Positions 55,534 through 63,977 of a DNA stretch of 64,000 nt are shown here, one piece after another. The position numbers and the translations under genes are program-made. The notes beneath the pieces were generated by a model. The model saw nothing but the letters and a program-made list of their open reading frames with translations, made no database searches and had not been told where the DNA came from. The first letter of the stretch is position 1. Every line of letters begins with the position of its first letter. The DNA is from JAVVXB01 sp036651815 (GTDB lineage: Bacteria; Bacillota; Clostridia; Christensenellales; CAG-138), in the NCBI GenBank assembly GCA_036651815.1, contig JAVVXB010000008.1, positions 1-64,000 on the forward strand. The letters run 5' to 3'.

Positions 55534-56124
55534 ATGGAAGGATACTATTCCGAGCAAGAGATGGAAACGATGGGTTTCCGATCTTTTGGAAAAGATGTAT
55601 TGCTCAGCAGAAAAGCGAGCTTTTATGGCGCAAAAAGCATGTCGTTTGGCGACAATGTGAGAGTCGATGATTACTGCATCTTTATCGGCAACATTACGCT
55701 TAGGAGCCATATCCATATAGGAGGGTTCTGTGGATTGCATGCAAGCATGGGCAGTATTACGATGGATGATTTCTCAACACTATCTTCGAATGTCACGATA
55801 TATGCGGCCAGCGATGATTATTCGGGTCGTGTGATGACGAATGCTGTTATACCGGAAGTCTATAAAAACACGCACTTTTCGGATATTCGAATTGAAAAAC
55901 ATGTCATCATTGGTACAGGCAGCACGCTCTTGCCGGACGCTTCTGTTGGAGAAGGGGCTGCAGTGGGTGCGATGAGCCTTGTGAATAAACCAATTGAGTC
56001 ATGGGGGATCTATGCTGGTATACCTTGCAGACGAATCAATGATCGCAGCCGCGAATTGTTGCAAATGGAAAAGGAGTTTACTAAAAATGACGTCGCAAGA
56101 AATAGTTTCATCCTCGCAAAATGA
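55534..56124 (+). CDS. Hexapeptide-repeat acyltransferase
   Basis: A 196-residue left-handed beta-helix transferase. Isoleucine/valine-rich hexapeptide turns run through FGDNVRVDDYCIFIGNITLRSHIHIGGFCGLHASMG-like sequence and on to IEKHVIIGTGSTLLPDASVGEGAAVGAMSLV, followed by AGIPCRRI. It most likely acetylates an amino or hydroxyl group of a sugar using acetyl-CoA. Right after the sugar aminotransferase gene, N-acetylation of the new amino sugar is the obvious guess. Its 3' end overlaps the next gene by 38 bases. Confidence 0.88.
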   Translation: MEGYYSEQEMETMGFRSFGKDVLLSRKASFYGAKSMSFGDNVRVDDYCIFIGNITLRSHIHIGGFCGLHASMGSITMDDFSTLSSNVTIYAASDDYSGRVMTNAVIPEVYKNTHFSDIRIEKHVIIGTGSTLLPDASVGEGAAVGAMSLVNKPIESWGIYAGIPCRRINDRSRELLQMEKEFTKNDVARNSFILAK

Positions 56125-57205
56125 GTATCCGCAAGTGACGCTCAATGCAGCATCTGCTGCCGGAGAAAACACGCTGGTTCCGGGCAGCGATCCGCAGGCG
56201 TTGACGGATAACATTGCGTTTTTGCGCGTTTTTGCAGCTATTTCTGTTTTTGCTGTACATATGTACTGTGCTGCGGGACAGCCGCAAAATTTATGGGGAA
56301 GCATTGCAGCATATGGCGCACAAGGACAGATATTTTTTTATATTCTGAGCGGCCTTCTTGTGATGGACTCGTATGCACGTTCGAAAAGCAGCAAACAATA
56401 TTGTATCAGGCGGATTGCGCGTATTGCACCGTTGTATTACAGTTGGTTGATTGTGATATTGGGCTGCGTTGCACTGGGGTGGCTTGATTTCGGTGCCGCA
56501 AGAGGTGCATTCGATATTCCGCGGGCGCTATTAATGCTGGGCAGTCTTATGCCACCAACAACTTCCTATGCGTGGAACAGTATGGCAGGACTTGGGATAG
56601 TCGCCAATTTTGTGGTTTTCTATGCACTGGTTCCGATCATATCAAAGTATATAAAGAACGTAACAAGTGCATTCTTTTTGGTTTGGGGCATGATCCTTAT
56701 GGCCTTATTGACGCCTAGCATTGCAACGTTACTATATTCAGGTATTTGCGGGCAAAATGATTTGACAGGTTTTATTGGCCTAACATTTTGCTCCAATGCC
56801 TACTTTATTGCGTTTGGTGTTTTGATATACTATGGCGTGAAAACCAATAAAAAGCAGTTATTTGCGTATTTGCTTTTATTCTATGCGGCAACAAATTATT
56901 TTTCGTTTTTAAAGCCCTTTGAATGTGGTGCGATCTTTGCCTTGTTCGCTGCGATTATTATTTGTTTTCCTCTAAAGCTGGGATGGATAGGGAAAGTATT
57001 TCAGAAACTATCCCCCTATACGTTTACATTTTTTATTGTTCACATGACATGTTGGCCGGTAATGGTTTATCTGCATGATCAGTATCATTGGAAAATTCAC
57101 GTTGCAATACTGATTATTGCCAGCTCTGTAATGGTATCGTTTTTTGTTTATCACTTGATTGAACGTCCAGCAAGGGCATGGATTCTAAAGAAATTTCAGG
57201 CATAG
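56087..57205 (+). CDS. OafA/YrhL-type membrane acyltransferase
   Basis: A 372-residue acyltransferase-3 family membrane protein with about ten hydrophobic segments. The first motif reads NIAFLRVFAAISVFAVHMY, with the family's conserved Arg and His; GQIFFYILSGLLVMDSYARS and KQYCIRRIARIAPLYYSW follow. These proteins O-acylate exported glycans. ATG 56087 has AAGGAG upstream; the frame to 55994 is only overlap with the previous gene. It closes the glycan locus, and its product would modify the finished glycan at the membrane. Confidence 0.9.
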   Translation: MTSQEIVSSSQNEYPQVTLNAASAAGENTLVPGSDPQALTDNIAFLRVFAAISVFAVHMYCAAGQPQNLWGSIAAYGAQGQIFFYILSGLLVMDSYARSKSSKQYCIRRIARIAPLYYSWLIVILGCVALGWLDFGAARGAFDIPRALLMLGSLMPPTTSYAWNSMAGLGIVANFVVFYALVPIISKYIKNVTSAFFLVWGMILMALLTPSIATLLYSGICGQNDLTGFIGLTFCSNAYFIAFGVLIYYGVKTNKKQLFAYLLLFYAATNYFSFLKPFECGAIFALFAAIIICFPLKLGWIGKVFQKLSPYTFTFFIVHMTCWPVMVYLHDQYHWKIHVAILIIASSVMVSFFVYHLIERPARAWILKKFQA

Positions 57206-57368
57206 GGCGTCTTTGATGGGCAAGCCATTTTAAGCTAGATTTCGCGTGTTACACTTGCCAAGTCAAAGCGTAAGCAGCAGGCTGATACAGTGGATTTCCT
57301 CATTAAATTGTACATTTTTTCAGATATGGTTTGCAGGCTCCTTTCAGAATGGTGGTGTGATAACTTCA

Positions 57369-57521
57369 TTCTACCAGAAGGCTGCAAACCTTGTCTATTT
57401 GATGGCGTTTTGAATTAGCGCAACTTATCGTACCTTATCTACAGTTCTACCAGAAAGTTGTAAACCTTGTCTATTTTCATGGCACTTTGAATTTGCGCAG
57501 CTAATTATATCTTATCCGTAA
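57369..57521. repeat. Two tandem imperfect 76-base repeats
   Basis: Unit 1 (57369-57444) and unit 2 (57445-57521) both begin TTCTACCAGAA, share AAACCTTGTCTATTT, and go on to ATGGC, TTTGAATT, GCGCA and CTTATC. They are diverged, non-coding, and lie between converging genes. Function unknown. Confidence 0.65.
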
Positions 57522-57559
57522 TTGCGCATCATTTCACTTATTGCGTTTTCCATAAAAAA

Positions 57560-57612
57560 CACTTCCTATCAGACGTTGACTCTATATGCTGAGTTTTGCC
57601 TGAAAGGAAGTG
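57560..57612 (-). terminator. Terminator of the small acidic protein gene
   Basis: CACTTCCTATCAG (57560-57572) and CTGAAAGGAAGTG (57600-57612) pair at 12 of 13 positions with a 27-base loop. On the minus strand the stem is followed by six T, so it ends the leftward transcript from 57987. Confidence 0.7.
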
Positions 57613-57654
57613 CTTATATACGCTTTTACACAAATATTTTTGCGATCTCGACGC

Positions 57655-57987
57655 TCACTCCCATTCGATGGCGCCGATGCCATCGAGATACTGTTCGTTA
57701 AAGTCCATATAGTCCTCAACCATGCGCATCATGTACATTTTGTGTTCCGGGTAACGCAACATCATCTGCTGACCCATCAGATCGAAAGCCGCGTCGTCGT
57801 CATAGATTGCGCCGTCACTGGCACCGCTGGTTTCCATGTACTGTTCATCGAGCGCCATTACATCGTCGATCATCTTGTCCAACTCATCCGACGTCACAAT
57901 CTGCAAGAAATCCCCCTGCTCTATAAACTTTTCCAAGATAAAGCGTTTTGCTTGCTTCGGATTGTATGCTGCATTTTTATCTTCCAT
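57655..57987 (-). CDS. Small acidic protein, unknown function
   Basis: A 110-residue, Met-, Asp- and Glu-rich protein, probably all-helical, with no membrane segment. It begins MEDKNAAYNPKQAKRFI and has a DDDAAFDLMGQQMMLRYPEHKMYMMRMVEDYMDF-like C-terminal half. I do not recognise a family. It is credible because an AGGAGG site precedes the start and a hairpin with six T follows the stop. It stands downstream of pepF on the same strand. Confidence 0.75.
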   Translation of the reverse strand: MEDKNAAYNPKQAKRFILEKFIEQGDFLQIVTSDELDKMIDDVMALDEQYMETSGASDGAIYDDDAAFDLMGQQMMLRYPEHKMYMMRMVEDYMDFNEQYLDGIGAIEWE

Positions 57988-58163
57988 ATGCCGTTCGCCT
58001 CCTGTTTGTAATTATTTTTGATTGATAACTTCTTTACGCAATGTCGCTGGCAATCGTCTGATCATTCACTTTGCCGGACAATCTTGCCGTAACGTCGTAA
58101 CGTCATTGCTTTCTGGCATAGCCAGAGAGGAATCCTTCATTGTATTTAAGGGCTCTCATTGGT

Positions 58164-59936
58164 TCATAGTAATTCTGCCAGTTCGTCTACGCTTTGTTCA
58201 AACAGATCCAGTGCGGAGAGAATGCTGCGTTTATCGGTTAGATCTACGCCTGCCGCTCTCAGTAGCTCAATTGGATGATCGCTGCCACCGCTGGATAGAA
58301 ACGTTAGATACCGTTCTACCGTGCCATGTTCTAGGAGATCCTCTGCCAATTTCACAGCGGCGCAAAGACCGGTTGCGTACTGATAAACATAATACGCATT
58401 GTAAAAATGCGGTATACGCATCCATTCGGCGGCAATGTTATCGTCCACGTTTACGCCGGCATAATATTGCTTGTTCAGTGCGCGATAAACCTCGCTTAAA
58501 CTTTCCACCGTCAGCGGTTCACCGGATTCGGCCATCACATGCGCTTTCCGCTCAAATTCCGCAAACATGGTCTGCCGAAAACAGGTTGTACGAAATTGCT
58601 CTAAAAAATGGTTCAGATAATAGGCGCGTTTTTTGCGGTCTACCTCGTTTTCAAGCAGATGCTTGGTGAGCAGTGTTTCGTTGACCGTGGAGGCGACCTC
58701 TGCCACCATGATGCTGTATTGGGATGTTTCATACGGCTGCGCTGCATCGGAACGATAGGAATGCATGGCATGACCCAATTCGTGCGCCAGTGTAAAGGCA
58801 TCCTCCATCCGGCCCTGGTGATTCAGCAGCACGTACGGATGCACACCGTATACACCGCTGCAAAACGCCCCGCTGGTCTTGCCGGACGTTTCATACACGT
58901 CGATCCAACCATCGTGATAGGCGGCGTCAAGCAGCGTTTGATAGGCATTGCCCAGAGGACGCAGCGCTTCGCTCACAAGCGCCTTTGATTGTTCATAGGA
59001 CATCGCAATTTCACATTCCGGTACGATGGGCACATAGAGATCGTACATTTCCAACTGTGAAAGGCCAAGCTTTTCACGCCTCAAATTTAGATACTTTTGT
59101 AGTGCGGGCAGCTTTTCGTGTACCGCTTCGATGAGCTGATCATAGACCGAAACGGGCACGTTGCCTGAAAATAACGCAGCTTCTAGTGCGCCGGGGAAAT
59201 TATGTGCTCGTGCTCGGAAAACATCGGCCTTGACAGAGGTCGTATAGGTTGCGGCCACGGTATTGCCAAATTTCCGATAGGCACCGTACATGCCAAGATA
59301 GGCTTCCCGGCGTACGCGGCGGTCGCGACTTTGCAGCAGCATGCTGTAGCTTCCGTGCGTCAACTCAATTTTTTCACCATTTTCGTCTGTTACCTGACCA
59401 AAGGACAGATCCACGTCCGACAGCATGGTAAAGATATTGTCTGGCCCGGACAACGGTTCTTCGGCCATGGCAAGCAGACGCTCCTCTGCAGCATTGCGTG
59501 AGTGGAAACGGGAACGGTCGAGATTGACCAGCATGAACCGAAACGGAGCAAATCGTGGTTCTGTCGCCCATTGCGTGAGTGTATCTCCGGGGATCTCCAA
59601 GATTTCCGGCACAACAAACGAGCTATTCGCACCGGCGGACACATAGAGCTGCATGGCGCGGTCGGTCATGCCTTGATAGCGCACATTGCCGTTATCCTCA
59701 TCCTTGTGCATGTGTGCATAGGCATAGAGCGTTTCCACCTGGAGACTCAGCGCACTCTGGGCCGTCAACACGGTGAACAGCGCATCTGTACTGCGTCCCA
59801 ACGTTCCCGCATATTGACCAAATGTATTGGCCAACGCTTGCGCAGCGGAAAAAGCCTGCTCCCACGCTGCATCGTTTGCAAAAATATCCGATAGTTTCCA
59901 CTGATCTGCCTGATTAATTTGATCTCGTGTTTTCAT
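58164..59936 (-). CDS. pepF: Oligoendopeptidase F
   Basis: A 590-residue M3B metallopeptidase that cuts short cytoplasmic peptides. The zinc site HELGH is in LAHELGHAMHSY (His385 to His389), with the third ligand Glu expected in the EVASTVNETLL segment about 25 residues on. The rest of the length and the helical PepF N-domain are normal. AGGAGGAG precedes the start on the minus strand. No clear terminator was found before the acidic-protein gene 176 bases downstream. Confidence 0.96.
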   Translation of the reverse strand: MKTRDQINQADQWKLSDIFANDAAWEQAFSAAQALANTFGQYAGTLGRSTDALFTVLTAQSALSLQVETLYAYAHMHKDEDNGNVRYQGMTDRAMQLYVSAGANSSFVVPEILEIPGDTLTQWATEPRFAPFRFMLVNLDRSRFHSRNAAEERLLAMAEEPLSGPDNIFTMLSDVDLSFGQVTDENGEKIELTHGSYSMLLQSRDRRVRREAYLGMYGAYRKFGNTVAATYTTSVKADVFRARAHNFPGALEAALFSGNVPVSVYDQLIEAVHEKLPALQKYLNLRREKLGLSQLEMYDLYVPIVPECEIAMSYEQSKALVSEALRPLGNAYQTLLDAAYHDGWIDVYETSGKTSGAFCSGVYGVHPYVLLNHQGRMEDAFTLAHELGHAMHSYRSDAAQPYETSQYSIMVAEVASTVNETLLTKHLLENEVDRKKRAYYLNHFLEQFRTTCFRQTMFAEFERKAHVMAESGEPLTVESLSEVYRALNKQYYAGVNVDDNIAAEWMRIPHFYNAYYVYQYATGLCAAVKLAEDLLEHGTVERYLTFLSSGGSDHPIELLRAAGVDLTDKRSILSALDLFEQSVDELAELL

Positions 59937-60165
59937 TAGGGTTTCGTCTCCTCCTGAAATGGTATGGTTGCATGACTCTCTATAGCATTTCCCCTAGATT
60001 GGTTTTGCGAACCAAAGGTCAGGGAGTCTTGCTGAAAAAACCAAGACTACAGATGATTGGTTTGTTTCTGTATCGTTCAAATGGACGGCCGATCACGTAT
60101 AAACTGATCCAAATCATTCCATATTGATCAGTATAGCACAGTTTTTTCCAGATGGCGATTGTCTA
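59937..60165. other. Divergent intergenic DNA between pepF and dinB
   Basis: No gene supported. A short plus-strand frame ending at 60127 lacks a ribosome-binding site. The dinB promoter begins at 60166. Confidence 0.4.
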
Positions 60166-60194
60166 TTGACAAACGAACAAATGTGCGCTATCCT
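60166..60194 (+). promoter_or_regulatory. Sigma-A promoter of dinB
   Basis: -35 TTGACA (60166-60171), 17-base spacer, -10 TATCCT (60189-60194). The spacer holds a LexA-type box. Confidence 0.75.
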
Positions 60195-60215
60195 CATTAC
60201 ACAAACAAACGTTTG
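60174..60215. promoter_or_regulatory. Two LexA/DinR-type SOS boxes
   Basis: CGAAC-AAAT-GTGCG (60174-60187) differs from the Gram-positive consensus CGAAC-N4-GTTCG at one base and lies between -35 and -10. CAAAC-AAAC-GTTTG (60202-60215) is a second, perfectly symmetric box with two changes, just past the likely transcription start. Centres are 28 bases apart. Confidence 0.75.
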
Positions 60216-60242
60216 TAACTCATTGACAGGGAGAAGGACAGC

Positions 60243-61538
60243 ATGGAACGCAGAATTTTACACGCGGATTTCAATAGCTTTTATGCTTCTGTAGCTTGTT
60301 GCCTGAACCCTTCCCTTCGCGCGTATCCTGTGGCGGTGGCTGGCAATCCGGAGGTGCGCCATGGTATTATTCTAGCGAAAAATGAGTTGGCAAAGCGGTT
60401 CGGGGTCAAGACCGGAGAAGCGATCTGGCAGGCGAAACAAAAATGCCCACGCCTAATTAGCGTTGCGCCGGATTTTTCGGCATATGAGCGGTTTTCGGCA
60501 CGTGGACGCGAGGTCTACGGACAATATTCTGATCAGGTGGAAAGCTTTGGACTGGATGAAAACTGGATCGATGTCACCGGGATTACGAGCTCTTTTCGGC
60601 AGACAGCACTTTTGGCAGATGAGATTCGCGTACGCATCCAAAAAGAACTCGGCATTACCATTTCCGTTGGGGTAGCGGCAAACAAAGTATTCAGCAAGCT
60701 TGGCAGTGATATCAAAAAACCAAATGCGGTTACCGTGGTTTCACCGGATAACTATCAACAGGTTGCATGGCCGCTGCCCGCAAGCGATCTGTTGTACGTG
60801 GGGCGCGTGACGACGCAAAGGCTGAACCGTTATGGCATCATGACCATTGGCGATGTTGCCAATACACCTCCGATATTTTTGAAATCACAGTTTGGTAAGT
60901 GTGGGCTGATGCTGCATGCATTTGCCAATGGTCAGGATATATCGCCTGTGCTACGCATGGAGGATGAAACAATGGTCAAATCCGTTGGCAACGGGTTGAC
61001 CACGCCGCGTGATCTTGTTAACAATGATGATGTGTATCTCACAATCTACATGCTTGCCGAGAGCGTAGCGGCGCGTCTTCGGACGCTTAACATGCGTGCG
61101 CGGACGATATCAACTGCTGTGCGCGATACCGGGTTATATTCCTTTTCCAGACAGATGCGGCTGAGTAAGCCGACACATATTACCCAGGAAATTGCTTGCA
61201 CTGCCATGGAACTATTTAGACAGCACTACATTTGGCGGGTGCCCGTACGTAGCTTGACGGTAACTGCGTGCGACTTAATCGGGGAAGAAACGCCGTTACA
61301 ACTATCCTTGTTTGGGGACGAGGCGAATCGAGCCAAGGCGGAGGCGCTGGACAAGGCTGTAGACGGCATCCGCAAACGCTATGGCTATGACGCGATTGGG
61401 CGTGCATTACTGATGAAGGATCGTTCCATCGGCGGCGTGAATCCGCAGGATGATCACATCATACATCCCGTGGGATATTTGGCTAACAATACAATGGATG
61501 AGGTGATCAATCCAGCGGCCAGAGCGTATTTTGAATGA
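60243..61538 (+). CDS. dinB: Y-family DNA polymerase (DinB/Pol IV)
   Basis: A 431-residue lesion-bypass polymerase. The first catalytic acid is in LHADFNSFYASV (residues 5-16), and the second site is the Asp-Glu of SFGLDENWIDVT near residue 103. VGVAANKVFSKLGSDIKKPN and the HhH-type YGIMTIGDVANTP follow, then the little-finger domain. Two LexA-type boxes cover its promoter, so SOS control is likely. GGAGAAGGA precedes ATG. No beta-clamp tail was identified with certainty. Confidence 0.95.
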   Translation: MERRILHADFNSFYASVACCLNPSLRAYPVAVAGNPEVRHGIILAKNELAKRFGVKTGEAIWQAKQKCPRLISVAPDFSAYERFSARGREVYGQYSDQVESFGLDENWIDVTGITSSFRQTALLADEIRVRIQKELGITISVGVAANKVFSKLGSDIKKPNAVTVVSPDNYQQVAWPLPASDLLYVGRVTTQRLNRYGIMTIGDVANTPPIFLKSQFGKCGLMLHAFANGQDISPVLRMEDETMVKSVGNGLTTPRDLVNNDDVYLTIYMLAESVAARLRTLNMRARTISTAVRDTGLYSFSRQMRLSKPTHITQEIACTAMELFRQHYIWRVPVRSLTVTACDLIGEETPLQLSLFGDEANRAKAEALDKAVDGIRKRYGYDAIGRALLMKDRSIGGVNPQDDHIIHPVGYLANNTMDEVINPAARAYFE

Positions 61539-61638
61539 GCAAAAATTGACCGACCATGATTATCGAAGATTCCATCGGGGTAGCTTCTCTTGGAAAACCA
61601 TACAAACAACGGGATTTTCATGGAGAGTGCCCTGTGGA

Positions 61639-61719
61639 TTATTGAATCGTAATCAGTTTACAAACCATATAGCTGATCACAATTTCCGCTGTATGGCGGA
61701 GCATTTGATCCAATGCAAA
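61639..61719 (-). pseudogene. Duplicated C-terminal scrap of the DUF362 gene
   Basis: Directly after the TAA of the DUF362 gene, in the same frame on the minus strand, 26 codons read FALDQMLRHTAEIVIS then YMVCKLITIQ and a TAA. The true C-terminus just before it is VMLRHAEEIGVG, QMAYELITVK and TAA. This is a diverged tandem copy of the gene's 3' end, most likely what remains of a deleted second copy. Confidence 0.8.
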
Positions 61720-62844
61720 TTATTTGACCGTAATCAGTTCATAAGCCATTTGGCCAACCCCAATCTCTTCTGCATGGCGGAGCATCACGCGCCAATCGGT
61801 CGTGGGAAACGCATTGGTAAAATGGTCGTGATGCGCATCACCACAGGCGGCTAACTGATCGGACAGATAGCTACCGGGGAGGACGGGCTGGCGATTGCAT
61901 GCATCCGCGCAGGCGGCGTCCAGCGCAACGGGATCGAAAGAGGCGAACATACCTACGTCAGGAATGATGGCCGTGTCGTTTTCCCCATGGCAATCGCAGA
62001 ATGGCGAGACCTGATTGACGATGTTGATATGAAAATTGGGACGTCCCTGCACAACCGCCAATGCGTATTCCACCATTTTCTCACAAAGGATATGATTGCC
62101 GGAATCGGTATTGTTTTCGATGGCATCAAAATTGCATGCACCGATGCAGCGACCGCAACCGACGCAGCGATTATAATCAATGACGGCCTTTTTATTCGTG
62201 CCATAGGAAATGGCGTCCTGTGCGCACTGGCGGCTACACATTTTGCAGCCGCGGCAGTTGTCCGCAATAATTTCGGGTTTGCCGCTACAATGTTGCTCCA
62301 TTTTGCCTGCGCGTGAGCCGCAGCCCATACCAAGGTTCTTCAGTGCGCCGCCAAAGCCGGTGATCTCATGACCCTTGAAGTGGTTGAGCGAGATGACGAT
62401 ATCTGCATCCATAATTGCACGGCCGATCTTGGCTTGCGTTACATACTTTGTGCCTGACAGCGGGACGATGGCCTCGTCGAGTCCCTTGAGACCATCGGCA
62501 ATCAGCACATGACAACCCGTGGTAAGCGGGGAATACCCGTTTAGCTGCGCGGTTTCCAGATGATCCAGCGCATTTTTTCGGCCACCGACATAAAGCGTGT
62601 TACAGTCCGTTAAAAACGGTTTTCCGCCGCCCGCTTTGACAAGATCCACTACGACTCGTGCAAAGTTCGGGCGTAAAAAAGCGAGATTGCCAGGTTCTCC
62701 AAAGTGAATTTTGATGGCGACGTATTGATTTTCGAGTGGCATTTCGAATATGCCGGCCTTTTTAAGAAGCCTTGCTAATTTATCAAGAAGACTATTGTCT
62801 GTACCGGTGCGCATATCGGTAAAATATACTTTAGATGCTGTCAT
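61720..62844 (-). CDS. DUF362 protein with two 4Fe-4S clusters
   Basis: A 374-residue DUF362 protein with an internal ferredoxin domain. Cluster motifs CRGCKMCSRQCAQD and CVGCGRCIGACNFDAI lie near residues 190-240. The N-terminal part has KIHFGEPGNLAFLRP, and HFKGHEITGFGGALKNLGMGCGSR sits before the clusters. Members are iron-sulfur proteins of uncertain function, often linked to redox metabolism in anaerobes. ATG 62844 is nine bases after GGAAAGGTG; ATG 62856 is too close to it. A duplicated 3' end follows at 61639-61719. Confidence 0.9.
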   Translation of the reverse strand: MTASKVYFTDMRTGTDNSLLDKLARLLKKAGIFEMPLENQYVAIKIHFGEPGNLAFLRPNFARVVVDLVKAGGGKPFLTDCNTLYVGGRKNALDHLETAQLNGYSPLTTGCHVLIADGLKGLDEAIVPLSGTKYVTQAKIGRAIMDADIVISLNHFKGHEITGFGGALKNLGMGCGSRAGKMEQHCSGKPEIIADNCRGCKMCSRQCAQDAISYGTNKKAVIDYNRCVGCGRCIGACNFDAIENNTDSGNHILCEKMVEYALAVVQGRPNFHINIVNQVSPFCDCHGENDTAIIPDVGMFASFDPVALDAACADACNRQPVLPGSYLSDQLAACGDAHHDHFTNAFPTTDWRVMLRHAEEIGVGQMAYELITVK

Positions 62845-62923
62845 AATACCATTCACCTTTCCGCAAATTATTACTACATTATCGTACCATAAAATCAGCT
62901 AAAAAACAGCCCCCATAATCGAC

Positions 62924-62952
62924 TTGTCAACGCGCGAAAAAACAGGTATGAT
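62924..62952 (+). promoter_or_regulatory. Sigma-A promoter very close to the EamA start codon
   Basis: -35 TTGTCA (62924-62929), 17-base spacer, -10 TATGAT (62947-62952). Transcription would begin around 62959-62960, at the ATG itself. Confidence 0.65.
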
Positions 62953-62959
62953 GTCAGCT

Positions 62960-63880
62960 ATGAGTAAATCAAAAACTGGCAGCGCACTGTTGCTTTTGGG
63001 CGCATCGTTTATATGGGGAATCGCGTTTGTTGCGCAGACGACGGGTATGACGTATATTGGACCATTCACCTTTTCTGCTGTTCGCACGCTGATTGCAGCA
63101 CTGACGCTAGTACCGTGCTTTCGGATGTTTGATAGACTGGGATTGACGCCACAGCAGGCTGACAAAAAACAGACGGTCAAGGCTGGCTTGATTCTGGGCG
63201 TTATTTTATTTGTTGCAGCCAATTTGCAGCAGATAGGACTCTTGTATACCACGGTCGCAAAGGCAGGGTTCATTACGTCACTGTACATTGTGTTAGTGCC
63301 GATTGCGGGAATGCTGCTGCTAAAGAAAAAGGTGCATCAGGTCATTTGGGTCTGCGTTCCGATTGCGATGGTGGGGCTTTATTTTCTATCGATCCATCAG
63401 AACTTTACGATGGGGAAGGGCGACCTGCTGGTGCTGGCATGCGCGGTTGCATTTACGTCGCAGATTCTTGTCATCGACCATTTTGCAGCCAAGGTAGATG
63501 TGGTGCGCATGAGTTGCTTGATGTTTTTTGTGACGAGTGCGCTGACTGCTATCCTGATGTTTCTATTTGAGAAACCAGTGCTTTCGCAGATTGCTGCGGC
63601 TTGGTGGCCGCTGTTATATGCAGGTGCACTTTCCGGTGGTTGTGCCTACACCATGCAGATGCTAGGACAACGGAATATTGAGCCTGCGGCGGCATCGCTA
63701 CTATTAAGTCCAGAGGCAATGTTTGCTGCACTTGCAGGGTGGGTATTGTTGGGACAAACGCTGACAGACCGGGAAATTCTTGGCTGTACATTGGTATTTG
63801 CAGCAATCATCCTATCGCAGATTCCATGGAAAACGAAACAAAGCGCCGTGCCGTTGCGGTCGGATCGCCCGCAGCGATAA
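62960..63880 (+). CDS. EamA/DMT-superfamily transporter
   Basis: A 306-residue permease with ten hydrophobic segments in two EamA repeats. The first begins SALLLLGASFIWGIAFVAQ, and the second starts near GDLLVLACAVAFTSQILVID. Members export or import small metabolites; the substrate is unknown. ATG 62960 gives the normal short MSKSK-type leader before helix 1. It has no Shine-Dalgarno, and the promoter -10 ends only seven bases earlier. The upstream in-frame TTG and ATG codons (62924, 62948, 62951) fall inside the promoter. Confidence 0.9.
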   Translation: MSKSKTGSALLLLGASFIWGIAFVAQTTGMTYIGPFTFSAVRTLIAALTLVPCFRMFDRLGLTPQQADKKQTVKAGLILGVILFVAANLQQIGLLYTTVAKAGFITSLYIVLVPIAGMLLLKKKVHQVIWVCVPIAMVGLYFLSIHQNFTMGKGDLLVLACAVAFTSQILVIDHFAAKVDVVRMSCLMFFVTSALTAILMFLFEKPVLSQIAAAWWPLLYAGALSGGCAYTMQMLGQRNIEPAAASLLLSPEAMFAALAGWVLLGQTLTDREILGCTLVFAAIILSQIPWKTKQSAVPLRSDRPQR

Positions 63881-63977
63881 ACGCTCTCAAATAGTCAGAA
63901 AACGCACCGCATTTTAGGTGGCCGATTTTCGCTAAGCCGTTACAATTATTTCCACAGCGTGTTTGGCAGCACCATGT

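Noticed and set aside
57369..57521. CRISPR-like array
   Set aside because: Only two long, diverged, adjacent units with no spacers and no cas genes.
58022..58669. Plus-strand 215-codon frame across the end of pepF
   Set aside because: Opposite to the clear PepF coding frame; Arg- and Cys-rich and without a ribosome-binding site.
59927..60127. Short plus-strand frame between pepF and dinB
   Set aside because: No ribosome-binding site and it begins inside the opposite strand's pepF start region.
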